Origin: Actinoplanes italicus
GTDB lineage: Bacteria > Actinomycetota > Actinomycetes > Mycobacteriales > Micromonosporaceae
Length of the DNA: 64,000 bases
Assembly: GCF_003001815.1 (NCBI RefSeq)
Contig: NZ_PVMZ01000010.1
Location: forward strand, 310,001 to 374,000
Reading direction: 5' to 3'
Shown here: piece after piece, positions 55,686-64,000 of the stretch
Layout: every line of letters starts with the position of its first letter
Numbering within the stretch: position 1 is the stretch's first letter
Notes under the pieces: model-generated
The model's input: only the letters and a program-made list of their open reading frames with translations
The model's database searches: none
What the model was told of the DNA's origin: nothing
Made by a program: the position numbers and the translations under genes

Positions 55686-55818
55686 CGGAATCTCCTCTCG
55701 GTCGGGTCTGCGGACTCGCCGAAGCCTGACATCGACGACTTTCCACTTACTGGCAACGGCCTGCCCGTACCGGACCCGTACGGGCTAGGGTCGAGCGGGA
55801 CATTCACGGGGGTGGAAT

Positions 55819-58800
55819 GTGACTACGGTCCACGTCTTCGGCGAGCTGATGCACGATGCCCGGCAGGCAGCGGGGATCAGCCAGCGCGCCCTCGCCGACC
55901 GCAGCGGGATCAGCCTGGCCACGGTCCGTGACCTCGAACAGCGCCGCACCCGGCGGCCACGCCAAGCCGTCGTCGAGGCGATCGTCGCCGCGCTCGGCCT
56001 GGCCGGTGACCGCGCGGCGGCACTGCGCCGTGCCGCGGTGCCTCCACTGCCGGCGGCCGCGGCGGCGCCGGTCGGCGGCCCGGTCCGGGTCGGGATCCTG
56101 GGCTCCGTCACCGTCCGGCGCGGCAGCGAGGAGATCCCGGTCGGGCGCTCGTCGCGTCGTGCGGTCCTCGGGAGGCTCGCGCTGTCCGCCGGCGTGCCCG
56201 TGCCTGTCGATCGGCTGGTCGATCTGCTCTGGGAGGACCCGCCGAAAGCGCCCGCCGACGCTCTCTACACGAACGTCTCGCGGCTACGGCGGGCGCTGCA
56301 TCCCGACGCGTCCATCACCCGTACCCCGGCGGGCTACCGGCTCGACCTCACCGACGAACAATTCGACCTTGCCGAATACCGGCACCTGGTCCGCCTTGCC
56401 GAGTCGGCTCCGGTCACCGAGGCGCTCGGCCTGCTCGAGTCGGCGGCCGCCCTGTGGCGCGGGGAGCTTCTCGCCGACGTGCCGCAACTGGCCGGCGATC
56501 CGGCCGCCGTCGCCATCGCCGAGGAGCGCGTCACCACCGTCCTGCGCCTGGCCGATGTCGCGATAACCGTGGGTGAGCCGGCGCGGGCCCTCCCGGCGTT
56601 GCGGGCGCTGTCCGCCGCCGAGCCATTGCACGAGCCGGTCCACGCCCGCCTGATGGAGGTGCTGTCCGCCGCTGGCCGCCAGGCGGAGGCTCTCGCCGCC
56701 TACACCGTCATTCGTGACCGTCTCTCCGACGAGCTGGGGATGTCGCCGGGCGCGGCGCTGGCCGGCGCACATGTCCGGGTGCTGCGGCGGGAAGCGGCTG
56801 GACCGCGCGATGCCGGCGCTCCGGCTCCCGCCCAGCTGCCCGCCGCGCCTCAGCTGTTCACCGGCCGGGCCGATGCCCTCGCCGCGCTCGACGCCGTCCT
56901 CGACGACCCGGCCGCCTCCGTGGCGGTGATCTGGGGCACCGCCGGGGTCGGCAAGACCACCACGGCGATCCACTGGGCGCACCGGGTGCGCGAGGGGTTC
57001 CGCGACGGCCAGTTGTATGTGAACCTGCGCGGCTTCCACCCGACCGCACAGCCGCTGACCCCCGGCGAGGCGCTGCGCGGCTTCCTGTCCTCGCTCGGTG
57101 TGCCGGCGGCGCGCGTGCCGGTGGACCTCGACGCGCAGACCGGACTCCTGCGCACGCTGCTCGCCGGTCGGCGGGTCCTCATGCTGCTCGACAACGCCCG
57201 CGACGCCGAGCAGGTCCGGCCGCTGCTGCCCGGCACGGCCGGTTGCGTCACCCTGATCACCAGCCGGAGCCGGCTCACCGGACTCGTCGTGACCGACGAC
57301 GCGCGTCCGGTGCCGCTCGACCTGCTCACTGGTGGCGAGGCGGAGCAACTGCTGGCGCAGCGGCTCGGCGCCGACCGGGTCGCGGCCGAGCCCGAGGCAG
57401 TACGCGTGATGGCCGAGGGCTGCGCCCGGCTGCCGCTCGCCCTCGCGATAGCCGCGGCCCGCGCCACCACGAGACCCGCCGCCACCCTGGCCGGCCTGGC
57501 CGCGGAACTTCGCGGTGGCGACCGGCTGGGCCCGCTGAGCACCGGGGAACCGGGTACCGACGTCCGGGCGGTGTTCGACTGCTCGTACCGGAACCTCACC
57601 CCCGCCGCGGCACGCCTGTTCCGGCTGGCCGGGTTGCACCCGGGGCCGGATCTGGACGCCGCCGCGGCCGCCGGCCTGGCCGGCGAGCGGGTCATGACAG
57701 TCGTGCCGCTGCTGGCCGAGCTGTCCTCCGCGCACCTGCTGGCCGAGACACGGCCGGGCCGCTACGCCGCCCACGACCTCCTTCAGGCGTACGCGGCCGG
57801 CCGCGCCCGGGCCGAGGAGACACCCGCCGCCCGTGAGGCCGCGTTCACCGGCCTCGCCGATCACCTGATCACGACGACGCGCGCCGCCGTGTCGGCGATC
57901 TCCCGGGGCGAGCCGGACGCCGGGCCGACGGGCGGATTCGCCGGACCTGCCGACGGCCGCGCGTGGCTGGACGCCGAGCGGGCCAACCTCGTCGCGCTCG
58001 CCCGGCACGGCCGCCCCGAGCACACCGTCGCGGTGGCGGCGACGGCCTACCGCTACTTCGAGGGCGGTCACCACGCGGAGGCGTACCAGCTGCACAGCCT
58101 TGCTCTGGAAGCCGCGCGCCGGCTCGGTGACGCTCGGGCGGAGGCCGTGGCCGCCTTCCACCTGGCCGTGACCTGCCGCCGGGGCGGTGACTACGCCGAG
58201 GCTCTCGCGCTCCTCGAAGGCGCTCTGGTCCTGCGGCGCGCGGTCGGCGACCGCGCCGGGGAGGGCTGGGCGCTCGTCGAACGGGGTGTGTCGCATTGGC
58301 GGCTCGGGGACTACGACCGGGCGCGGGCCGACCACCGGGCCGCGCTCGAGGTGTTCCTCGCCGTCGGTGACCGGGTCGGCGAGGCGAACCAGCTGGTCAT
58401 GTGGGCTATCGGGGACCGCCAGGTCGGCGATTTCACCGGCTCGGCCGAGGGTCTGCGTCGCGCGCTCGGCCTCTACGAGGAGCTCGGGCATCCGCTCGGC
58501 GTCGCGCACACCCTCAACCGTCTCGGCCAGACCGAGCACGCGGCCGGTGATCACCGGCAGGCCCTGCGGCATCACAGCCGCGCCCTGACGCTGTTCCGGG
58601 AACTCGGCAACCGTCCGGGTGAGGCGGCCGCGCTCGACAGCCTCGGCCATGCCCTGCGCGCGGCGGGACTGCCGGGGGAGGCCGCCGACCGGCATCGGCA
58701 GGCTCTCGCGATCTACCGGGAGATCGGTGAGCACAGCGTGGTGGTCGAGGCGATCAACGGACTCGCCGCGGCCCTGAACGCCGGCGGCGACGCGGACGGA

Positions 58801-58977
58801 GCCCGGGCCGCCTTCACCGACGCCCTGCGGCGCGCCGAGCAGGCCGGTGACCGTCACGAGCAGGCCAGGGCGCACGACGGTCTCGCGCTGGTGTACGCCG
58901 GAACCGGTGACGAGGTGATGGCCGACCGGCACCGGCGTACCGCGAAGCACCTCTACAGCGGACTCGGCCTGGGCTGA
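55819..58977 (+). CDS. SARP-type regulator: XRE-BTAD-NB-ARC-TPR fusion (AfsR-like)
   Basis: A 1052-residue regulator. Residues about 5-60 form an XRE helix-turn-helix (MHDARQAAGISQRALADRSG, then ISLATVRDLEQRRT). Residues about 90-190 form the OmpR-like DNA-binding domain of SARPs, followed by the BTAD helical domain (to about 330). The P-loop GTAGVGKTT at 373-381 starts an NB-ARC ATPase, and the last 300 residues are TPR repeats (for example AGDHRQALRHHSRALTLFRE). AfsR-type proteins activate secondary-metabolite or developmental genes. The extra N-terminal XRE domain gives two DNA-binding modules in one chain. Starts with GTG. Confidence 0.88.
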   Translation: MTTVHVFGELMHDARQAAGISQRALADRSGISLATVRDLEQRRTRRPRQAVVEAIVAALGLAGDRAAALRRAAVPPLPAAAAAPVGGPVRVGILGSVTVRRGSEEIPVGRSSRRAVLGRLALSAGVPVPVDRLVDLLWEDPPKAPADALYTNVSRLRRALHPDASITRTPAGYRLDLTDEQFDLAEYRHLVRLAESAPVTEALGLLESAAALWRGELLADVPQLAGDPAAVAIAEERVTTVLRLADVAITVGEPARALPALRALSAAEPLHEPVHARLMEVLSAAGRQAEALAAYTVIRDRLSDELGMSPGAALAGAHVRVLRREAAGPRDAGAPAPAQLPAAPQLFTGRADALAALDAVLDDPAASVAVIWGTAGVGKTTTAIHWAHRVREGFRDGQLYVNLRGFHPTAQPLTPGEALRGFLSSLGVPAARVPVDLDAQTGLLRTLLAGRRVLMLLDNARDAEQVRPLLPGTAGCVTLITSRSRLTGLVVTDDARPVPLDLLTGGEAEQLLAQRLGADRVAAEPEAVRVMAEGCARLPLALAIAAARATTRPAATLAGLAAELRGGDRLGPLSTGEPGTDVRAVFDCSYRNLTPAAARLFRLAGLHPGPDLDAAAAAGLAGERVMTVVPLLAELSSAHLLAETRPGRYAAHDLLQAYAAGRARAEETPAAREAAFTGLADHLITTTRAAVSAISRGEPDAGPTGGFAGPADGRAWLDAERANLVALARHGRPEHTVAVAATAYRYFEGGHHAEAYQLHSLALEAARRLGDARAEAVAAFHLAVTCRRGGDYAEALALLEGALVLRRAVGDRAGEGWALVERGVSHWRLGDYDRARADHRAALEVFLAVGDRVGEANQLVMWAIGDRQVGDFTGSAEGLRRALGLYEELGHPLGVAHTLNRLGQTEHAAGDHRQALRHHSRALTLFRELGNRPGEAAALDSLGHALRAAGLPGEAADRHRQALAIYREIGEHSVVVEAINGLAAALNAGGDADGARAAFTDALRRAEQAGDRHEQARAHDGLALVYAGTGDEVMADRHRRTAKHLYSGLGLG

Positions 58978-58984
58978 CTTCCGG

Positions 58985-59734
58985 TCACTTTCGGGGCAGG
59001 CGGAGACCGGACATGCCGCCGTCCACCGCGAGCGACATGCCGGTGGTCGCACCGGCCTCCGGCGACGCCAGGTAGGCCGCCGCGGCCGCCACCTCCGCCG
59101 CGCTCACCAGCCGCCCGGTCGGTTGCCGCGCCGCCAGCCGGGTGCGTTCGCCCTCGGGATCGTCGGTGCGCGCGAGCAGCCGCTGCACCCACGGGGTGTC
59201 GACGGTGCCCGGGGCCAGGCAGTTCACCCGGATGCCCTCGCTGACCAGATCGGCGGCCATGGCGAGGGTGAGGGAGTGCACGGCGCCCTTCGACGCGGAG
59301 TAGAGGGCACGCTGCACCAGGCCGGCGGTGGCCGCGATCGACGACAGGTTCACGATCGCCCCGTGTTCGCTGCGGCGCAGGAACGGCAGCGCCGCCGAGG
59401 TGGCCCGCGCGATGCCGACCACGTTGACGTCGAGAACCCGGTGCCACTCGTCGTCGTCGTTGCCCTCGACCGGCCCGATCGCGCCGATCCCGGCGCTGTT
59501 GACCAGGATGTCGATGCCGCCGAAGGTGTCGGCCACCGTGGTCATCGCCGACTGCAGCGAGCCGCGGTGGGTGACGTCCGCGATCACGGGCAGCAGGCCG
59601 TCGGCCGGTTCACCGGGATCGAGGTCGAGAACACCGACCCGTGCGCCGCGGGCCCGGAACTCGGCGGCGACCGCGGCGCCGATGCCGGAGCCTCCGCCGG
59701 TGACGACAGCGACCAGGGTGCTGAAAGAGGACAT
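58985..59734 (-). CDS. 2-keto-3-deoxy-L-fuconate dehydrogenase (SDR)
   Basis: A 249-residue SDR. TGGGSGIG at 12-19, NSAGIG near 86, Ser in NLSSIAAT, and YSASK (catalytic Tyr/Lys). LDLDPGE after strand 2 indicates NAD(H). In this operon the expected step is oxidation of 2-keto-3-deoxy-L-fuconate to 2,4-diketo-3-deoxy-L-fuconate; the assignment comes from context. Last gene of the leftward fucose operon, 55 bp after the dehydratase gene, with AAGG upstream of ATG 59734. Confidence 0.8.
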   Translation of the reverse strand: MSSFSTLVAVVTGGGSGIGAAVAAEFRARGARVGVLDLDPGEPADGLLPVIADVTHRGSLQSAMTTVADTFGGIDILVNSAGIGAIGPVEGNDDDEWHRVLDVNVVGIARATSAALPFLRRSEHGAIVNLSSIAATAGLVQRALYSASKGAVHSLTLAMAADLVSEGIRVNCLAPGTVDTPWVQRLLARTDDPEGERTRLAARQPTGRLVSAAEVAAAAAYLASPEAGATTGMSLAVDGGMSGLRLPRK

Positions 59735-59789
59735 GATCAACCTTTCCCTGTTGAGAAGACGGTGCGGGAGCCGTCGAGGCTCATCGTGA

Positions 59790-61070
59790 TCAGGCCCATT
59801 CCGGCCCGTCCGGGAAGGCGAACCGGTGCAGTGTCCCGGGCCGCATCCGGGCCGAGAACCCGGGCGCCTCCGGCAGCCGGTACGCCCCGTCGCGGATGAC
59901 CACCGGGTCGACGAAGTGCTCGTGCAGATGGTCGACGTACTCGATGACACGGTCCTGCAGGCTGCCGGAGACGGCCACGAAGTCGAACATCGACAGGTGC
60001 TGGACGAGTTCGCACAGGCCGACACCACCGGCGTGCGGGCAGACCGGGCGGCCGAACTTCGCGGCGAGCAGCAGGATCGCGATGTTCTCGTTGACGCCGG
60101 CCACCCGGCAGGCGTCGATCTGCACGATGTCGACCGCGTCGGCCTGCAGCAGCTGCTTGAACACGATCCGGTTCTGCACGTGCTCGCCGGTGGCCACCCG
60201 GATTCCCGACGGCCTCAGTGCCTTGCGGACGGCGGCGTGCCCGAGGATGTCGTCCGGGCTGGTCGGTTCCTCGATCCACCACGGGTCGTACGGTGCCAGC
60301 GCCGTCATCCACCGCACGGCCTCGTCGACGTCCCAGCGCTGGTTGGCGTCGACCGCGATGCGGATACCGTCGCCGACGGTGTCGCGGGCCAGCCGCATCC
60401 GCCGGATGTCGTCGTCGAGGTCGTGGCCGACCTTGAGCTTGATCTGCCGGTAGCCGTCCGTGACCGCCTCGCCGGCCAGGCGTACGAGCTTGTCGTCGGA
60501 GTAACCGAGCCAGCCCGGTGACGTGGTGTAGGCCGGATACCCGTGCCGGCGCAGCTGCTCGATCCGCTCCTGGCGGCCGGGCCGGGCCGCGTGCAGCATG
60601 TCGAGCGCCTCGGCCGGGCCGAGGGCGTCACTGAGGTAGCGCCAGTCGACCAGGTCGACGACCTGTTCCGGGGGCAGGTCGGCGAGGAACTGCCAGACCG
60701 GCTTGCCGGCGGCGGTGGCGGCGAGGTCCCAGGCGGCGTTGATCAGCGCCGCCGCCGCCAGGTGCACGACGCCCTTCTCCGGACCGAGCCAGCGGATCTG
60801 CGAGTCGTGGGTGAGCCGCTTGGCGAACTCGCCGAGGTCGTCCACCGACTGCCCGATGACCAGGGGCGCAAGCGCTTCGATGGCGGCCCGGCAGACCTCG
60901 TTGCCGCGCCCGATGGTGAAGGTGAACCCATGTCCCTGCCCGCCGGTGTCGGCGGTGATCACCACGTACGCGGCCGAGTAGTCGGGGTCGGGGTTCATCG
61001 CATCGGAGCCGTCGAGCTCGCGCGAGGTGGGGAAGCGTACGTCGTACGTGTCGATCGAGGCGATCTTCAT
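59790..61070 (-). CDS. L-fuconate dehydratase (enolase superfamily)
   Basis: A 426-residue acid-sugar dehydratase of the mandelate racemase group. The N-terminus MKIASIDTYDVRFPTSRELDGSDAMNPDPDYSAAYVVI matches FucD. The catalytic KxK is at 211-213 (IKLKVG), metal ligands are Asp241 (VDANQ), Glu267 or 268 (WIEEP) and Glu296 (TGEH), and the catalytic His is in CPHAGGVGL near 344. It removes water from L-fuconate to give 2-keto-3-deoxy-L-fuconate. All active-site residues are present. Overlaps the FAH gene by 4 bp. Confidence 0.9.
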   Translation of the reverse strand: MKIASIDTYDVRFPTSRELDGSDAMNPDPDYSAAYVVITADTGGQGHGFTFTIGRGNEVCRAAIEALAPLVIGQSVDDLGEFAKRLTHDSQIRWLGPEKGVVHLAAAALINAAWDLAATAAGKPVWQFLADLPPEQVVDLVDWRYLSDALGPAEALDMLHAARPGRQERIEQLRRHGYPAYTTSPGWLGYSDDKLVRLAGEAVTDGYRQIKLKVGHDLDDDIRRMRLARDTVGDGIRIAVDANQRWDVDEAVRWMTALAPYDPWWIEEPTSPDDILGHAAVRKALRPSGIRVATGEHVQNRIVFKQLLQADAVDIVQIDACRVAGVNENIAILLLAAKFGRPVCPHAGGVGLCELVQHLSMFDFVAVSGSLQDRVIEYVDHLHEHFVDPVVIRDGAYRLPEAPGFSARMRPGTLHRFAFPDGPEWA

Positions 61071-61900
61071 GCGGCGTTCCGGACCACGCTGCGCTGCCCG
61101 CCGAGCCCGTCGATCTCCACCTCGACCACGTCGCCGTCGGCCAGGTACGGGAACCGGCCCGAGAGAGCGACTCCCTGCGGGGTGCCCGTGTTGATCAGAT
61201 CTCCCGGTTCGAGGACGGTGAACTGCGACAGGTGCCAGATCAGGTAGCCGACGTCGAAGATCATGTCGGCGGTGTTCGAGTCCTGCCGGGGTTCGCCGTT
61301 GACCCGGCTGCGCAGGCGCAGATCGTCGGAGTCATCCACCTCGTCCGGGGTGACCAGCCACGGGCCGAGCGGGTTGAACGTCTCGCAGGACTTGCCCTTG
61401 GACCACTGCCCGCCGGACCTCTCGAGCTGGAACTCCCGCTCGGAGACGTCGTTGGACACCACGAATCCGGCGATGTGCGCGGCCGCGTCGGCGGGCGAGT
61501 CCAGATAGCGCGCAGTCCGCCCGATCACCACACCGAGCTCGACCTCCCAGTCCACCCGTGAGGCTCCGCGTGGGATCAGCACGTCGTCGTGCGGTCCGAC
61601 CACGGTGTTCGGTGCCTTGTAGAACAGGATCGGCGTCGTCGGTGGCTCGGCGCCGGACTCGGCGGCGTGCGCGGCGTAGTTCTGCCCGATGCACAGCACC
61701 ACGCCCGGCCGGGCGATCGGGGCGCCGAGCCGCTGACCGGCGATGTCGATCTCGGGCAGTCCGTCCGCAGACGTCACGCCCCCGGCTGCCAGGAACGCGC
61801 CGTCGATGTCGGCGGTCACCGCGGACAGGTCGTAGTACCGCCCGCCGGTCTCGGCGACCGGCCGTTCCGCGCCGGCCGGTCCGACTCGCAGGTATTTCAC
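61067..61900 (-). CDS. Fumarylacetoacetate-hydrolase-family protein, 2,4-diketo-3-deoxy-L-fuconate hydrolase
   Basis: A 277-residue FAH-family enzyme. CIGQNYAAHAAESG is the active-site loop. The metal ligands are in VDWEVELGVVIG (two Glu) and SNDVSEREFQ (Asp), and the C-terminal INTGTPQGV motif is present. In the non-phosphorylative fucose route this enzyme cleaves 2,4-diketo-3-deoxy-L-fuconate into pyruvate and L-lactate. The family call is firm; the substrate follows from the operon. Confidence 0.86.
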   Translation of the reverse strand: MKYLRVGPAGAERPVAETGGRYYDLSAVTADIDGAFLAAGGVTSADGLPEIDIAGQRLGAPIARPGVVLCIGQNYAAHAAESGAEPPTTPILFYKAPNTVVGPHDDVLIPRGASRVDWEVELGVVIGRTARYLDSPADAAAHIAGFVVSNDVSEREFQLERSGGQWSKGKSCETFNPLGPWLVTPDEVDDSDDLRLRSRVNGEPRQDSNTADMIFDVGYLIWHLSQFTVLEPGDLINTGTPQGVALSGRFPYLADGDVVEVEIDGLGGQRSVVRNAA

Positions 61901-62724
61901 GTGAGCTCCAAGTGGTAGGTGCTGATGGCGGTGCCGGCGAACACGTCGGCCGGGCTGCCTCCGAGCAGCCCGATCATCGCGTCCTTGACCTCGGGGTAGC
62001 TGGCCGCCACCTCGAGGACCGGCCAGTCCGAGCCGAACATGAGCCGCTCGGTGCCGAACAGGTCGACCGCGATGTCGACGTACGGCTTCAGGTCGTCAGG
62101 TGTCCAGGTCTCCCAGTTCGCCTCGGTGACCAGGCCGGACAGTTTCGCGACCACGTTGGCCCGGGCGGCGACCGGTGCGATCAGGTCGCGCCAGCGCCCG
62201 AGTTCCCCGGCCGCGATCCCCGGCTTGCCGAGGTGATCCAGGACGAACGTGGAATGGGGCAGCGCCTCGGCGGCCCGCGCCACCGACGGCAGCTGGGCGG
62301 CGCGGACCACCAGTTCGTTGACCAGCCCGGCCGCGGCCACGGTGGCCAGCCCGTCACGGACGGGCGCCCGGTCGAGGAAGTCGTCGTCCTCGGCCTGAAC
62401 CTGGTCGCGGATGCCGACGAGCAGATGCCCGCCCGGACCGGCCCGGTACGCGTCGATCGTCACGGCCAGCACCGGATCGAGCAGGCTCGCCCAGCCGACC
62501 ACACCCGCGATCTCCGGCGTGTCCCGGGCGATCTCCAGGAACAGTCGGGTCTCGGCGGCCTCGCAGCGTCCCGCCTCCACCAGCACGGTCCGGTCGACAC
62601 CCGCCGGGCCGATCACCGCGCGCAGGTCGTCGACCGTGTAGTCGCGCCGGATCCGGTCCAGTGACGGGTCCCGCAACCACGCGTAGCCGGCGGTCCAGAG
62701 GTGATGGTGCGCGTCGATGATCAC
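61897..62724 (-). CDS. Amidohydrolase, L-fucono-1,5-lactonase
   Basis: A 275-residue amidohydrolase-2 family TIM barrel. The first strand DAHHHLW gives two metal-site His, a later His lies in LDHLGKP, and the catalytic Asp is in MFGSDWPV. Lactonases of this type open L-fucono-1,5-lactone and L-rhamnono-lactone. It follows the fucose dehydrogenase gene with a GTGA overlap, as the pathway order requires. GTG 62724 is the start because the barrel begins there. Confidence 0.85.
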   Translation of the reverse strand: MIIDAHHHLWTAGYAWLRDPSLDRIRRDYTVDDLRAVIGPAGVDRTVLVEAGRCEAAETRLFLEIARDTPEIAGVVGWASLLDPVLAVTIDAYRAGPGGHLLVGIRDQVQAEDDDFLDRAPVRDGLATVAAAGLVNELVVRAAQLPSVARAAEALPHSTFVLDHLGKPGIAAGELGRWRDLIAPVAARANVVAKLSGLVTEANWETWTPDDLKPYVDIAVDLFGTERLMFGSDWPVLEVAASYPEVKDAMIGLLGGSPADVFAGTAISTYHLELT

Positions 62725-63680
62725 CGGATCAGTCCTTCCGAGCGCAGATCCGGCCAGAGCGTGCCGGGGATCGGGACCGCGGCCATCCGGACGGCGTCCT
62801 CGACCTCGGCCGGGTTCCGCGCGCCGACCAGGACAGACGTCACCGCCGGGTGGGTCAGCGGGAACTGGATCGCGGCGGCTCGCAGCGGCACACCGTGGCC
62901 GCGGCACACCTCCTGGATCGCGAGCGCCCGCTCGATCAGGCGCTCGTCGGCGGGCGCGTAGTCGAACCGGGCGCCCGGCCGCGGGTCGGCGAGCAGACCG
63001 GAGTTGAACACGCCCCCGGCGATCACCGCGACACCACGGTCGGCGCAGAGCGGCAGCAGCTCGTCGGCGCCGGACTGGTCCAGCAATGTGAACCGGCCGG
63101 CCAGCAGCACGGCGTCCAGATCGCCGGTGCGTACCAGGCCGGTGAGCATCGCGGACTGGTTCATCCCGGCCGACACGGCACCGATCCGGCCGTGCTCCCG
63201 CAGTTCCACCAGCGCGGGCAGCGCCTCCCGGACGGTCTGGTCGAAGTGCTCGTCCGGGTCGTGCAGGTGCAGGATCTCGGCCCTCTTCAAACCAAGACGA
63301 TCAAGGCTTTCGGCGTACGACGTACGCACGCCGTCCGCACTGAAGTCGAAGACCGGTGTCACCCCGGTGGGTTCGGCCCAGATGTCCTGGACGTCCGAGC
63401 CGCCCGGCCGCAGCAGACGGCCCACCTTCGTGGACAGTGTGAGCTCGTCGCGTGGCTTGCCCGCCAGGACCTGCCCGGCCCGGCGTTCGGCCAGCCCGTT
63501 GCCGTACAGCGGGGCGGTGTCGAAGAACCTGATGCCCAGTTGCCAGGCGTGTTCCACGGTGGCCCGAGCCGTCTCGGCGCCGACCGCGGTGAACAGCCCG
63601 CCGAGCGGGGCGAGACCCAGCCCCAGCCGGGTCACGTGCACCTCGGTCCGGCCGAGCCGGACACGTTCGATCGGGTTCAT
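62721..63680 (-). CDS. Aldo/keto reductase, L-fucose (D-threo-aldose) 1-dehydrogenase
   Basis: A 319-residue aldo/keto reductase. The catalytic tetrad can be traced as Asp and Tyr in FFDTAPLYGNG, Lys in LSTKVGR and His in LHLHDPDEH. The set matches the galactose/fucose dehydrogenase branch of the family. It oxidises L-fucose at C1 to the lactone using NAD(P). Overlaps the ABC ATPase gene upstream and the lactonase gene downstream, both by 4 bp. Confidence 0.86.
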   Translation of the reverse strand: MNPIERVRLGRTEVHVTRLGLGLAPLGGLFTAVGAETARATVEHAWQLGIRFFDTAPLYGNGLAERRAGQVLAGKPRDELTLSTKVGRLLRPGGSDVQDIWAEPTGVTPVFDFSADGVRTSYAESLDRLGLKRAEILHLHDPDEHFDQTVREALPALVELREHGRIGAVSAGMNQSAMLTGLVRTGDLDAVLLAGRFTLLDQSGADELLPLCADRGVAVIAGGVFNSGLLADPRPGARFDYAPADERLIERALAIQEVCRGHGVPLRAAAIQFPLTHPAVTSVLVGARNPAEVEDAVRMAAVPIPGTLWPDLRSEGLIR

Positions 63681-64000
63681 GCCGCGCTCACCCGGCCCTC
63701 GACATGGGTCTCGGCGTGGACGAGCCGGATGATCTGCTGGCTCATCCGTGGATAGTCGTGGTCGTTGTCGAGCTCGCCGACGACTCGCAGGTCGCTCATC
63801 ACCGCGATCCGGTCGGCCAGCACCACCACCTCGGGCAGGTCCGACGAGATCAGCAGCAGCGCCAGTCCCTGCGCGGCGAGCCCCGCGATCAGCTCGTGGA
63901 ACGCCGCCTTGGTCCGCACGTCGATGCCGACGGTCGGCTCGTCGACGATGAGGATGTCACAGTCGGCCGCCAGCCACTTGGCGAGGCTCACCTTCTGCTG
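63677..64000 (-). CDS. Sugar ABC transporter ATP-binding protein (partial, C-terminal end)
   Basis: Only the last ~107 residues are inside the window. QQKVSLAKWL is the end of the ABC signature region (family pattern SGGNQQK), ILIVDEPTVGIDV is Walker B and the D-loop, ISSDLPEV stands at the H-loop position, and MSDLRVVGEL is the family C-terminus. The pattern SGGNQQK...DEPTxGIDV is that of RbsA/MglA-type two-domain monosaccharide importer ATPases. Being first in the fucose operon, it likely belongs to the L-fucose importer. The gene continues beyond the right edge. Confidence 0.85.
   Translation of the reverse strand, partial: QQKVSLAKWLAADCDILIVDEPTVGIDVRTKAAFHELIAGLAAQGLALLLISSDLPEVVVLADRIAVMSDLRVVGELDNDHDYPRMSQQIIRLVHAETHVEGRVSAA

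Noticed and set aside
1..64000. tRNA, rRNA, riboswitches, IS elements, prophage or toxin-antitoxin modules
   Set aside because: No cloverleaf, rRNA segment, transposase, integrase or recognisable riboswitch core was seen by eye. A tRNAscan/Infernal and ISfinder search would settle this.

Overview
This is a high-GC actinobacterial chromosome segment. Strong G/C preference at third codon positions, frequent GTG starts, leaderless promoters with TAnnnT boxes next to the start codon, 4-base ATGA/GTGA operon overlaps, and many SARP/LuxR/two-component regulators all point to a filamentous actinomycete. Micromonosporaceae (Actinoplanes-like) is my best guess; this is inference, since there is no rRNA or tRNA in the window. 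I see no plasmid, phage or IS machinery and no CRISPR array.

Layout. 0-10 kb: an ankyrin protein; a large LuxR-type ATPase regulator followed by a three-gene hydrolase operon (two alpha/beta hydrolases and a metallo-beta-lactamase-fold protein); a zinc-ribbon membrane protein; a truncated hydrolase; and a polytopic GT-C-like membrane protein carrying an in-frame array of seven DNA palindromes at exactly 42-bp spacing. 9-15.4 kb: a compact divergent locus (epimerase and membrane protein one way; family 2 glycosyltransferase, DUF2064 transferase, methyltransferase, membrane-anchored molybdopterin oxidoreductase, small membrane protein, response regulator and histidine kinase the other way). 15.4-21.3 kb: an uncharacterised gene pair, an acetyltransferase, and an ECF sigma/anti-sigma/ABC-2 transporter operon. 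21.5-29.6 kb: a TAT-exported esterase, an SDR with a divergent TetR regulator, small proteins, a DksA-like protein with a terminator in its leader, malQ, a second SDR, and several repeat-filled gaps. 29.9-37.4 kb: a catabolic cluster (AtuA-like, DUF4387, FAD dehydrogenase, 2-hydroxyacid dehydrogenase, MFS transporter, divergent GntR regulator, and tartrate/malate-type dehydrogenase). 37.4-45.8 kb: a glycoside operon (two alpha/alpha-barrel glycosidases, TIM-barrel isomerase, MDR dehydrogenase) divergent from a ROK regulator and a Gfo/Idh/MocA oxidoreductase. 45.9-55.7 kb: an exported hydrolase, a 61-bp repeat array, AraC, DM13 and CxCG proteins, a divergent two-component system whose regulator has a nonsense codon, an alpha-L-rhamnosidase relic, a PHB-depolymerase-type esterase, and a DUF2690 protein. 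55.8-64 kb: an XRE-SARP-NB-ARC-TPR regulator and an operon encoding the complete non-phosphorylative L-fucose pathway, running off the right edge at a sugar ABC-transporter ATPase.

The two best-defined metabolic units are the L-fucose operon (fucose to lactone to fuconate to 2-keto-3-deoxyfuconate to the diketo acid to pyruvate plus lactate) and the GntR-controlled AtuA/dehydrogenase cluster, whose substrate is unknown. The window is also rich in tandem repeats and palindromes and contains several gene relics in different stages of decay. The phased palindrome array, the dispersed GATCTTGTG palindrome family and the shared response-regulator boxes are the structures least explained by ordinary genes.
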